A DNA stretch of 64,000 nucleotides from Macrostomum hystrix (Eukaryota > Platyhelminthes > Macrostomidae), in NCBI GenBank assembly GCA_950097015.1, contig CATNEN010000034.1, forward strand, positions 262,501 through 326,500, read 5' to 3'. The number at the start of each line of letters is the position of its first letter. Position 1 is the first letter of the stretch. A model generated the notes under the pieces. That model did no database searches, was not told the DNA's origin, and saw nothing but the letters and a program-made list of their open reading frames with translations. A program made the translations under genes and the position numbers. Below, in pieces: positions 53,951-63,364 of the stretch.

Positions 53951-55322
53951 CGGGAGCTTAGCCGGGCATTTCGGGCGTCAAAAGACCCTGGCGCGTGTCG
54001 CCCAGCGGTTTTGGCGACCAGGACTCCGCGCTTCGATGCAGAAGCTGTGCGCGCAGTGCCACGCCTGCCTGTGCAGCAAGAAGGGCCGCAGAGCTCAGGC
54101 TCCGCCGCAGCCATGGGAGAAAAGCCCGAAGTTCTCACGGATCCACCTGGACTTTGTCGGCCCCCTCGGCCGCGGCGGCCAGAGCATCCTCACGATCGTG
54201 GATAGCTATTCCGGCTGGGTCGAGGCGTTTCCTGTGGCCAACCAAACTGCTAAGGCAGTCACGAGGATCCTGTCCACAGAGTTCATCCCACGGTTCGGGG
54301 TGCCCGATTGGATCCACAGTGACCAGGGCGCTCAATTCGAGTCGAGCCATTTCCGCGACTTTTGTCGGAAGCTGGGCATTCGAAAGACCAGGACCACGCC
54401 CTACCACCCACAAGGCAACGGCATGGCGGAATCCCAGCACCGCACACTGAAGGCGCTGTTGACAACGGCCGTGGGCCGACACCACGAGAAGTGGAAGGCT
54501 CACCTGGGCGCTTGCCTTGCCGCCATGAGGTCCGCCGAACACTCCTTGACCGGATTTTCACCATTCTTCCTGGTGTATGGGCAGGAGGCCCGGCTGCCCG
54601 TAGACGTGGCACTGGCCGCGCCGGCCGAAGCACCTGCGCCCCATCATTACGCGGAGCAGCTCTTGCAGAACCTGGAGGAGGCTCAAGTGCAGCTGCAGGA
54701 GCAATTTAACCAGAAGCTCCAGGCGCAGGCCCGAATGGGGGACAGGCAACGAAAGACGGAGCTCGAGGTAGGGGCCGTTGTGTACCTGGCCCGCCATCAG
54801 ATCGAAGGCTGGGAGATTCCCAAATTTCACCAGGCCTACTCGGGACCATGGAAGGTGGTCGCGAAGCCGGGCGTGTCGATTTACGACGTCGCGCCGGTGA
54901 CCCCGCAGCCCGGCCGACAACAGACGTACCGGGTGCACCGCGACAACTTGCGAGCCGTTCCCAAGGAGGCCGGGGAAGTCCGACCAACCCAGGAGGCGGG
55001 CGAGAGGCAACCAAGGCAGGTGCAGCGTGGGCCCGGGCGGCCGCCCGTGAGGCCCAGGCCAGCCTCACCCCCGCCGAGGATGTTGAGGGCGGAAAGCGAG
55101 TCCGAGGACCAGTGGAGCGACGGCTCCTCTGACTCCGAGGAAAGCTGGTTGGGCCCCGAGGAACCGCCGCCGCAAAGAGTGGACGAGGGTCCGCGAGTGT
55201 TGAGGCCCCGGAATGGCATCCGACCCCCCGAGCGCTGGGGCTATGTCCGGAGGGTTCTCCTCGGTGAACCCGAGTCCGACCCGGAGTCCTGGGCGAGGAC
55301 CAACGGCCACGACCCGGGCTAG
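53844..55322 (+). CDS. Integrase frame of the LTR element (out of frame with RT)
   Basis: The frame is open from 53844, overlaps the RT frame to 53950, and has its first ATG at 54036. It first encodes the zinc-binding HHCC domain (CHNGSLAGHFG with two His, later LCAQCHAC with two Cys), so the protein starts upstream of the ATG and needs a +1 shift from the RT frame. The catalytic core shows the DDE residues in IHLDFVGPL, HSDQGAQFE and GMAESQHR. A GPY/F-type module follows (YSGPWKVV). The C-terminal 120 residues are Pro/Arg/Glu-rich, with no chromodomain. Integrase joins element DNA to the chromosome. The frame break coincides with a C8 run at 53882-53889, a likely indel site. Confidence 0.85.
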   Translation, partial: GWRSSCSKSRCTLPPRPPLWLLPASLDEQAFHSCHNGSLAGHFGRQKTLARVAQRFWRPGLRASMQKLCAQCHACLCSKKGRRAQAPPQPWEKSPKFSRIHLDFVGPLGRGGQSILTIVDSYSGWVEAFPVANQTAKAVTRILSTEFIPRFGVPDWIHSDQGAQFESSHFRDFCRKLGIRKTRTTPYHPQGNGMAESQHRTLKALLTTAVGRHHEKWKAHLGACLAAMRSAEHSLTGFSPFFLVYGQEARLPVDVALAAPAEAPAPHHYAEQLLQNLEEAQVQLQEQFNQKLQAQARMGDRQRKTELEVGAVVYLARHQIEGWEIPKFHQAYSGPWKVVAKPGVSIYDVAPVTPQPGRQQTYRVHRDNLRAVPKEAGEVRPTQEAGERQPRQVQRGPGRPPVRPRPASPPPRMLRAESESEDQWSDGSSDSEESWLGPEEPPPQRVDEGPRVLRPRNGIRPPERWGYVRRVLLGEPESDPESWARTNGHDPG

Positions 55323-56219
55323 GGAGAAGTAGTTTCCACTGCGGGCGCCCCAGAGCGCTCACTCGGTCGCGCTAGGGGACCAAGCCCTCCTCCAAGTCAT
55401 TTTGCTTAGCGGGCTACATCTTCTCACTAACTGTTTTTTTTCTTTTTCGATCAAAAGCCATCTTGGCGCCAAAAATCCACTCAAAAACTATTATAATCTA
55501 GCCAAAAACCACAAAAATACACTTAGTGGGGTGAAACTCCCCTTCGTAAGAATTCTCACATGAAATATTTTCGTATTAACTGCCGCAAACTAGGGTTCGC
55601 ACCTACTTTTCTTAAAGTTGCTTATCTCACATGTTCTCTATGTTTGGTTTCGGGAGTTTAGCTATGCCGGCTTCTATTTAGGGGGGTATACCAACCCGCT
55701 AAAGTGAGCGGGGTGGTATGTTTCGGGAGTTTTTCTTAATGTTTGTTTAAAGAGTGGGCGGTTGTAAATCAAGGAGCCGGTGGGGTTAGGTATTCAAATT
55801 CTAGGGGAGACAATCTGGAGGTTTCAATGAACCACAGATTGAATGATAATTTTTCTTTTGTTCAGGCTAGAAAAGACAAAAAAGGAGACATTATTTAGGA
55901 GCCAGAAGTTAGCAGCTGGGAGTTCAAATCTAGGTACCTAGGTAGTAATAAATCGTATGAATTAAGGTTCCAGACGTTTCAAAAACTCATTAACAGTCTA
56001 TCAGTTAGTTTTTTCGGTTACTAGGCGGTTGTAAAACTTGAGCAGTAATGTTTCATCGAGGAAAGAAGTCGGACACAGATAGCGAATTCTCGTTTTACAT
56101 TTCCAATGGTGGCGTTTGCTTTATTCGTATAGAAAGTTGGGTTTATTTGTACAGGGCACAATGGCAGACACGCATATGGTTGGGTTCAGATTAACGAGTC
56201 AGCAAGTGACCTTGGGTTG
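55323..56219. other. LTR element 3' region, no sense-strand gene
   Basis: AT-rich sequence after the integrase stop with no open frame of note on either strand. No envelope-like frame is present on the + strand. Confidence 0.6.
56120..56147 (-). terminator. Two AATAAA signals on the - strand
   Basis: TTTATT on the + strand at 56120-56125 and 56142-56147, that is AATAAA on the - strand, 73-100 bases after the stop of the antisense gene at 56220. Confidence 0.6.
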
Positions 56220-56856
56220 TCACAGCAGGAGAACCAGTACCAGCAGTAGGATGGCCGCGAACGCCACTCCGGCAGCCAGGGCCATGCCCAGCGGGCCCCG
56301 AATGAAACTAGAAACGATGGCCGCCAGGTCGGCCTCCCGGCCTTCGGGCACGTCTATGTCTGCAAAAACAAGGTGGAGGAGTAGTTTAGTAAGGCGCAGT
56401 GGCGTTCTGCAGGCGGAAGTTTCAAATGGTGACATCCAGAGTGGGGGGGGAAGTGTAGGTTTATCAATGCCAACTTACTCATCACAAACGAGACAGAGAT
56501 GGGTTCATCTGACGCGGTCCGACGCCGAGGTTCCGGCTCGTGGAACCCGAGTGGATAGCTGCTGGAAGCGAAGAGTGGTGTAGTCCGATTAGGTAATGGA
56601 AGAATAGTGGTGGCAATCGCAAACTAAATAACTTTCAATTTAATCAATCACTAACTCAGGAAGGGTTCCTTTTTCGCAGTTTGGGGTCGGGGTCAATTTC
56701 AGATTCTCGGGATAAATGGCGTGCCGTGGGTAGGGGGGGACTCTAGTTATCCTAATTATTATGACATAACCCTCGCAATTATCCTTAATAACCGGCCTTG
56801 GGGGGCCGAGTAGAAGCAACAACTCACCTTTCGTCTCCAGGTTGCTGCTGGGCCAT
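56220..56856 (-). CDS. Antisense three-exon gene for a small tail-anchored membrane protein, inside the LTR element
   Basis: On the - strand: exon 1 56856-56828 (ATGGCCCAGCAGC..., donor AG|GTGAGT), exon 2 56561-56479 (acceptor cgcttccag, donor A|GTAAGT), exon 3 56359-56220 (acceptor tgtttttgcag, ends TGA). Exons of 29, 83 and 140 nt total 252 nt, which is 84 codons, and both junctions keep the frame. The 83-residue product starts MAQQQPGDER, has a charged middle with EPEPRRRTASDEPISVS, and ends in one hydrophobic segment (MALAAGVAFAAILLLVLVLL) with almost nothing after it, as in tail-anchored proteins. A TATA box (57013-57007) and AATAAA signals frame it. No family is recognised. It is not found in the sense orientation, and its role could be host-derived, accessory or regulatory. 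Splicing is predicted by eye only. Confidence 0.62.
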
Positions 56857-57006
56857 TTAGTCGGACGAACGAATAGGATATCGAAGGCTTATGATTACAC
56901 ACTTCGGTAGTTTATGATTGATAGATTTCGGAAAAACTGGGCTCTGTAGTGGCTGAGGATAGCAGGAGATGGCAGGCTTGAGTTTAAAGGGGCGTGAAGT
57001 GGTAGT

Positions 57007-57013
57007 TTATATA
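57007..57013 (-). promoter_or_regulatory. TATA box of the antisense gene
   Basis: On the - strand the sequence reads gctatataaactacc. It lies about 150 bases upstream of the antisense ATG at 56856, so a transcription start near 56980 and a 5' UTR of about 125 bases are expected. Confidence 0.5.
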
Positions 57014-57099
57014 GCACCTAAGTTTAGGGGTTAAGATGGCGGGAATGCCAGCCAATAGGAGCAAAGTGGGAATTCCGGGCAAGACCAGTTTAGGGGGCC

Positions 57100-57790
57100 C
57101 ATGGTAACAGTTTAGTTGTTGGGGCCCTGACCTTTTCGGTGAGAAGACGCCTCGGCCGGCAACAGCATCGCAAGCGGCCTGAGCAGCGGTTTCCCCAGCT
57201 GCGACCAGCTGCAGCGCCGATTGGGCCGCGCGCAACGGCTAGGCAACCGGCCCGGCGAGCATTCCCGGGCACGGCCAGCCGGAAACATCTGGAGCGCGCG
57301 GCGAATCAGAGGCTACCAACGCCCGGCAACAGGGTCGGTGAGGACGCAGAGCAGGCCAGCCAATCTGGAGCCACCTGGTGAGAGCACGGCCGGACCCTCG
57401 GACTTAAGGAGAAAACGGCCGGAGCCTCCCAGGATTGCGCAACCGAGACCAAGCCGGGCAGGGAAAGACGGGGACAGCTGCAGCCACCTGGAGGAGAAGG
57501 CGAGCCGGGACACGGCACCCCGGGACAGCGAGAACAACTCTAACTCAGCCGGAATGCGCACCCACCTCCCCTCAGGACTCTATCCCTTAGTCGCTAGGGG
57601 CGCCGACCTTTTACACTCTCGCACAAAATCTATTTATAGCAGTATTGTTACGTACGATAACCTAGGATTTCTTCTCTAGCGGTTTTCTTCTTAGGATTCT
57701 TTACGGTATGCAGTAGGGTAATGTAAGTTTTTGCCCCCTCGATTCGCGGGACACCCCACTACTGACAGTAAGCACGTAAGTGCCTTACGT
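57100..57790. other. GC-rich 3' region of the LTR element
   Basis: A GC-rich segment with a 152-codon + frame (57221-57679) rich in Arg, Pro and Ser. It has no recognised domain and competing frames on the other strand, so it is left uncalled. Confidence 0.4.
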
Positions 57791-57810
57791 GAAAGTGAGC
57801 GAAGGTGGAG
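57791..57810 (+). promoter_or_regulatory. Candidate polypurine tract
   Basis: gaaagtgagcgaaggtggag directly abuts the 3' LTR. It is 18/20 purines, which fits the plus-strand primer site of LTR elements. Confidence 0.65.
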
Positions 57811-60266
57811 TGATGTGGAGTGTGCTGCGGAATCGAGTGGGGTTGTGAGCCAGCCAAATTTTTCCATTTTTTTTAGCAAGTTAATAATCGCGACCCACAT
57901 AGCAGCTGGCCGCAGAACACCATCATTAATCTTAGGGCCAGACATTGGGCGGAGGTGAATTAAGTAGCCGCCGATTCCCTTTGTCTCGGATCTGTCTAGT
58001 CCCCTGTAGGAGTGACTGATCGCGGCCATAGAAATACTGTATGGACTAGTTTAGGTCATAATTCCCCTCCAAACCGCGATCAGATTGTCGGGAGCACTCA
58101 TGCGTTTAGAGTGAGCTTTAATTCTTCATGTCCCTCTTCTTTACTGTGACCCGAGCCGGGGCTCGATTATGACCTTTCCCCCTTTAGATACATGTACCGA
58201 CACTATAGGCAGGTCGGCGCCTGCGCTTCCCATATCCCGGCGGGATCACAATCATTGGCCGACTGCCGGCAGACGCTCCTAGTGGGGCATCTGGCGATTC
58301 TCGCCGCCGCTTCAGTGGGCAATTGGGGTGGCATTATGCCGACCCGATTCCTCGCTGACAGGCCGGCGAGCATGTGGGTTATTTTGATGAATGCGAGGTT
58401 GGCGGAGCTGCAGGACTATTTAAGAGAGCGCGCTGCGCTGCCCCTAGAATAACCTTCCCAGGACACCTTTAACCTTCCCAGGACACCTTTAACCTTCCCA
58501 GGACACCTTTAACCTTCCCAGGACACCTTTAACCTTCCCAGGACACCTTTAACCTTCCCAGGACACCTTTAACCTTCCCAGGACACCTTTAACCTTCCCT
58601 CCACCCTGGACGGAAACCTACCCCCCTTCCTGTCTGGTCCCGGAACACGGTCCGTGGACTCTCCCCCTTCTAGGCTAGCACCTAGTCCCTGAGCCTAAGG
58701 CTCCAGAGCATAGCAGCAGGCAACTACCTGCTAGTGCCCTTAAGCGCAAGCCACCTCCTTAGGTGCGCTCCAAATTGAGCCTTGAGCTCCCTGCAGTCTG
58801 GCCCCTTGCCAACTGTACTCAGCAATCCCTCACCTTTTCTCCTGTTCATTTGCATTCCCCCGCGAGATCGACGGCCTGCAGCCTGTCAGCCAGCGTAGTC
58901 AGATAAGTAACCCGCGCAGCGGACTTTTATTGCTATCCCTAAGGGATTTACTATTTAGCTAGTGGGTAAAAGGGCAAGGGCAGGGATTTGATTTAGCCTA
59001 ATAAAACTATTAAATCACAGCTTATCTAATTTATTGGGCAATTTAATAACAACTTAAATCCTTTTTACTATGCATTCCACTTTCTCTTATTTTATCGTTA
59101 GACAGCCTCGATCATGAGTGGCTAACTTATTAGGGGGATGGGCTCTGGTGATGCCTAGCTGAAAGCTGCGGCAGGAGGATAACTGTGAGCGCGCATGAAA
59201 GTAATAAGGAGCTAGGGATTTGCGAGTAATATGCGGAGCGTAGCATGTGTTTCTCTGCTAGGGGTGGGGGAATTCCTTGGCGGGTTTTTCCTCTCTTTCT
59301 GGCAGATCAAGGAGTGCGTGTCAACCTCCCTTGTCAATTAGTGTTTCCCTTCTGTTCCCCGCCTCTCGCTGCCGCCGCCATGGGAGCGAGGGGTGTGATC
59401 TAATAATCACCGCTTGCATAATCACTCAGCCAGTGTTCTGCTCAATCTCTCCTGCCTCTGATTTCCTCATCTCACACAGATTCGGATTTGCTAGTTATTT
59501 AATGTGTAGGCTGCAATCTAATGTAAGGAATGTGTCTAATGTCTCATGAGTAGGATTCTGGCTATGGATTTCTCATTCGGGTTCGGAGTACCACCTTTCT
59601 AGACCACTGTAGCGCAGTTTCAGGAATCCCCTTGTGAGGCGTGACTCGATCCATTCTGGGGTTCTCACCCTAGTCTAAAACGGAAGTTACAGAATGCTCT
59701 ATTTTTCGGCTTGTCTAAGATCTGTGTGACAAACTGGGAGCTGCGAGCTCCGGGGACCCAAGTTCCCAAATGTCTGCGGTGGCGACGCAGGCGCATTGGG
59801 TGGTGGCGCTACCTTCGATCATTATCCGCTTTGCCGATAGCCTTTCCGCATTTCTAAGACAAGGGCCTAGGCCGAGTCGACCACTGCTACCAAAGTTAGG
59901 AGTCAGTTACGAACATGCTACTGATGACAGTAGGCTATCTAGCCCTGTCCTATTCGCTTGCGGGTAGTCCGACATCTATTTAGACTTTTAGCCGGTTTCG
60001 AGCACTGCTTGGGGTGGGCACGGCAGTCATGCCTGTGGCCTATGGGTTGGGTGGGACTGGCCAGCCTGAGGCCAATAGGACCACTCACTTGCATCCTTTG
60101 TACCGCCTCATCTCTCCCTTCATCTCTCCCTTCATCCCTCCCTTCGTCATCCCTCTCTGCGACAACTCGCGGCAGCAGCGATCGACCTCCGACTCTATCG
60201 TCGTTTCCCACACTCCTATCTTTCATGAGGGCGGTCATCGGCTAGCAAAAGACCCGCACTATTTCA
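57811..60266 (+). mobile_element. 3' LTR (2456 bp)
   Basis: Same sequence as the 5' LTR as far as can be read, including the seven 20-bp repeats (58451-58590) and AATAAA at 59000-59005. It is followed by the target duplication TGAC at 60267-60270. Confidence 0.95.
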
Positions 60267-60270
60267 TGAC

Positions 60271-60580
60271 TAATATTTAAAAAGGCAAAATACTCCATTT
60301 TAAACTGTGAGAAGCCAAGTATAAATTGCAACAAAAATTTTGGAATTAAAATCGAATTGCTAAAATCCAGCGCGTTAGCAGTTGGGCAAAGTTGAGCCAA
60401 GTAAATACGAGTAAGTAACGCGTAAATGAAATCTTACTTTCAGTCAACCAAGGACTGTAATTATGAAAGTTCATTGTGAAGGCATGCCGTTTTTGAAGCA
60501 AAGAAAGTTACAGGGCCAGTGCTTTTGAGGTTTTTTACTGTCTTTAAAACGACAGCAAAATAATTATCTAAAAAATAAAT
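60271..60580. other. No gene seen
   Basis: AT-rich flank of the LTR element, which would have been contiguous with 47400 before the insertion. Confidence 0.5.
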
Positions 60581-60581
60581 T

Positions 60582-60885
60582 CTCTAGGTCTACTGTCTCA
60601 TCTATTCTCTAGGTCTACTGTCTCATCTATTCTCTAGGTCTACTGTCTCATCTATTCTCTAGGTCTACTGTCTCATCTATTCTCTAGGTCTACTGTCTCA
60701 TCTATTCTCTAGGTCTACTGTCTCATCTATTCTCTAGGTCTACTGTCTCATCTATTCTCTAGGTCTACTGTCTCATCTATTCTCTAGGTCTACTGTCTCA
60801 TCTATTCTCTAGGTCTACTGTCTCATCTATTCTCTAGGTCTACTGTCTCATCTATTCTCTAGGTCTACTGTCCCATCTATTCTCT
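60582..60885. repeat. 25-bp minisatellite
   Basis: Twelve copies of a 25-bp unit containing tctctaggtctactgtctca plus tctat. Nearly perfect; the last copy has one change (tgtccc). Confidence 0.96.
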
Positions 60886-61440
60886 GTTCACATTAACTTT
60901 AATATTGTCGTCTGTTTTGGTCTGTTAAGATAGAAGCGAATTTAATCTGGATAACAAGGCACTGTCATTCCATCTGCAACGTATTTTGACATTCGAGGTT
61001 TATTAGGCTCTACCCAGACAAAAAATTCTTTTTATAGCATTCAAAATTATTGCTAAATTCCTTGCATGGATCCATGCGTCGATGAACAAGTGACGTCACT
61101 GGAGCTGTGTTGATTGGTACAGAATAAATTAGATCGATTTCAATTGAATATTGCCTAGGTTTCTCTTCAATGTGTCCAGTGAGATATAAGCGCTCGGTTG
61201 TTTGGCATTTTCTGGGCTTGACCTTCACCAGTCGCTGGTGCAGTCAGCTCAGCCTATGCAAATACTTGCCTATTTTGGTTCACTGTCTCTGTTCCGATTT
61301 TGATGATTTCACTTAGAAGAGCTCCTAGATGAGATGCTAGTCAAGATGGTTTATGGATGATTGACTCACTGTTGACTATAGACATGGATCGATAGACGAT
61401 TGATTCACGGATGATCGGTTTTATAATAGTAGTCATTTTT
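60886..61440. other. No gene seen
   Basis: Unique sequence. A 72-codon - strand frame at 61010-61228 is not recognised. Degenerate gatgattga motifs occur at 61300-61420. Confidence 0.45.
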
Positions 61441-61444
61441 GCAG

Positions 61445-61667
61445 GAGGGCAATGACACATAATTTGAGGACACTAGACCCGCAGCCAGCGAGGAGGCAAA
61501 TCTGCCCATTTCGCTGACTCCTGAGCACACACGCACACAGATACTGTACGCAGGCACGCTCACACAGGTGTGTACATCTGCCCTAACTATCTCATTGTAA
61601 CAAAGCCCTGACTTTGTGAGAGGCAAACGCGTTATCCGCTCCGCCACTCCCCCCTGGCTCGCAGATA
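61445..61667 (-). mobile_element. tRNA-derived SINE copy 4, with the best-preserved A box
   Basis: On the - strand it starts gggggagtggcggagcggat, then aacgcgtttgcctctcac. This matches the A box consensus TRGCnnAGYGG. The region with the B box, present in copies 2 and 3, is deleted. The body then continues as in other copies (agggcagatgtacacacctg) to gcgggtctagtgtcc near 61470. Confidence 0.8.
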
Positions 61668-61685
61668 ATTGACTGACAAAATGGA

Positions 61686-61961
61686 TTGACAGACATTTCA
61701 ATGTCAAGCGATCACAGTTCGATCCATACTGTGACCAAATTACGTGTCAATCCATCTTGTCACTCAATTGACTTGTCAAATCCAAATTCTAGCCGCTGCT
61801 GCAGCCTTGAATTCGTTGACAAAACTCAAGTTGCCTCTGTGCTTTTTGCGCTTGGGATTCTTTGCATTGTATTTGGTGGGATAAAATCAGGCCGGCTGGT
61901 TACTGTAGATGATCACCAAAAAAAGATCAGAAAATTGCAGAAAGCCGCTGCAACAGGGTAA
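61686..61961 (+). CDS. Hypothetical small single-pass membrane protein or exon
   Basis: A 91-codon open frame with a hydrophobic segment VASVLFALGILCIVFGGIKSG, followed by a charged stretch (DDHQKKIRKLQK). At its end is gcaacaggGTAAGC, a good donor, so it may be an exon rather than a complete gene. The placement of the membrane segment recalls small single-pass regulators such as FXYD proteins, but the FXYD signature itself is absent (the sequence has FVDK), so no function is assigned. It could also be chance. Confidence 0.3.
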   Translation: MTDISMSSDHSSIHTVTKLRVNPSCHSIDLSNPNSSRCCSLEFVDKTQVASVLFALGILCIVFGGIKSGRLVTVDDHQKKIRKLQKAAATG

Positions 61962-62005
61962 GCGCTACAGTAGAGGGCATTGCTGTATTGCTGTAAAAGC
62001 TTTCT

Positions 62006-62221
62006 GTGATCAAAAGGCCGGATAGGTCGACCACAGAGAATCCGGAAGAAACTTTGCAGTGCATGCTCAATCACTTCTTCCCTACCGCACCGATTCAGCA
62101 GGGCCCGCCAGACCACTCTTCAGGGGGGCACGGCCTAGCACAGTCGATGATCACCAAGGACCCGATTGTCAGGGCTGCAAAGTCCTTCAATCCCTTTAAT
62201 CCTAAAAGTGTGATTCGCTGA
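62006..62221 (+). pseudogene. Non-LTR retrotransposon fragment (linker before RT)
   Basis: The frame contains ENPEETLQCMLNHFFPTAP and, further on, IVRAAKSFNPFNPKS. In Jockey-like LINEs a motif of the form EALxxLLxxHFP is followed by an AIxSFKPFKSPGxDGI motif at the start of the reverse transcriptase, so this is a short piece of that region. It stops just where the conserved PGxDG motif should begin. Confidence 0.55.
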
Positions 62222-62270
62222 TGATGCGACCGCGATTTTCGCGGGCCCCTTGGCGGACGTCACCAGGGAC

Positions 62271-63150
62271 ATAGTGGAACAGCAGTGCAACTCGGATCTG
62301 CTCATAGTGGAACAGCAGTGCAACTCGGATCTGCTCATAGTGGAACAGCAGTGCAACTCGGATCTGCTCATAGTGGAACAGCAGTGCAACTCGGATCTGC
62401 TCATAGTGGAACAGCAGTGAAACTCGGATCTGCTCATAGTGGAACAGCAGTGCAACTCGGATCTGCTCATAGTGGAACAGAAGTATAACTCGGATCTGCT
62501 CATAGTGGAACAGAAGTATAACTCGGATCTGTTCATAGTGGAACAGAAGTATAACTCAGATCTGCTCATAATGGAACAGAAGTATAACTCAGATCTGCTC
62601 ATAGTGGAACAGAAGTATAACTCGGATCTGTTCATAGTGGCTCATAGTGGAACAGAAGTATAACTCGAATCTGTTCATAGTATAACAGAAGTCTAACTCG
62701 GATCTGCTCACAGTGGCTCATAGTGGAACAGAAGTATAACTCGTATCTGCTCATAGTGGAACAAAAGTATAACTCATATCTGCTCATAGTGGAACAGAAG
62801 TATAACTCGTATCTACTCATAGTGGCTCATAGCCAATTGAGCCACTATGTCATAGTGGAACAGGAGTATAACTTGGATCTGCTCATAGTGGAACAGAAGT
62901 ATAACTTGGATCTGCTCATAGTGAAACAGAATTATAACTCGGATCTGTTCATAGTGGCTCATAGTGGAACAGAAGTATATCTCAGATCTGCTCATAGTGG
63001 AACAGAAGTATAACTCGGATCTGTTCATAGTGGCTCATAGTGGAACAGAAGTATAACTCGAATCTGTTCATAGTATAACAGAAGTATAACTCGGATCTGC
63101 TCACAGTGGCTCATAGTGGAACAGAAGTATACCTCGGATCTGCTCATAGG
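62271..63150. repeat. 33-bp minisatellite, second block
   Basis: About 26 copies of the same 33-bp family as 38755-45928. The first seven copies carry a private variant (cagcagtgcaactcgg). The right part repeats the order of units and the 12-bp inverted repeat (62818-62849) seen at 45000-45928. Confidence 0.95.
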
Positions 63151-63364
63151 TGGGATTGGGATCTTAGAGACTGACTGGGGATCCTACGGGTGGTGTTGAC
63201 AATCCATCTACTATCTGGATTCAGAAATTTGAAGCATTTTTGTTCTCTTTGAAGAGTTGGGGACCCGACCAAGCTGCTAAGATCCCAAATTAACTTTTTT
63301 GTTTCTTCAATATATTCCTTCTCTTTAATCCTCAGCTTTCCTTCTAATATGGCCGGATCGGATC
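63151..63364. repeat. Unique linker of the composite array, copy 2
   Basis: Near-identical to 45929-46142; joins the 33-bp array to the 22-bp array in the same orientation. Confidence 0.85.

Larger units (their letters stand above)
47411..60266 (+). mobile_element. Ty3/gypsy-type LTR retrotransposon, full length (12,856 bp)
   Basis: Order: 5' LTR, one-base spacer and candidate primer binding site, 1.3-kb leader with duplicated hairpins, Gag-RT-RNase H frame (51176-53950), integrase frame (to 55322), a 2.5-kb 3' region with an antisense spliced gene, purine-rich tract, 3' LTR. The domain order RT-RNase H-integrase is that of Ty3/gypsy (Metaviridae). LTRs that read as identical, plus the TGAC target duplication, indicate a recent insertion. 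No aspartic protease signature and no zinc knuckle are visible, and integrase is out of frame with RT, so this copy is probably not autonomous. It sits just past the polyadenylation signal of the secreted protein gene. Confidence 0.93.

Noticed and set aside
57221-57679. Envelope or accessory gene on the sense strand of the LTR element
   Set aside because: Arg/Pro/Ser-rich frame in GC-rich DNA without signal peptide, membrane segment or domain.
61686-61961. FXYD family ion-pump regulator
   Set aside because: Length and membrane segment are similar, but the F-x-Y-D signature is absent.
62006-62221. Second exon of the small membrane protein at 61686
   Set aside because: Its motifs fit the pre-RT linker of a LINE better than a continuation of a small membrane protein.
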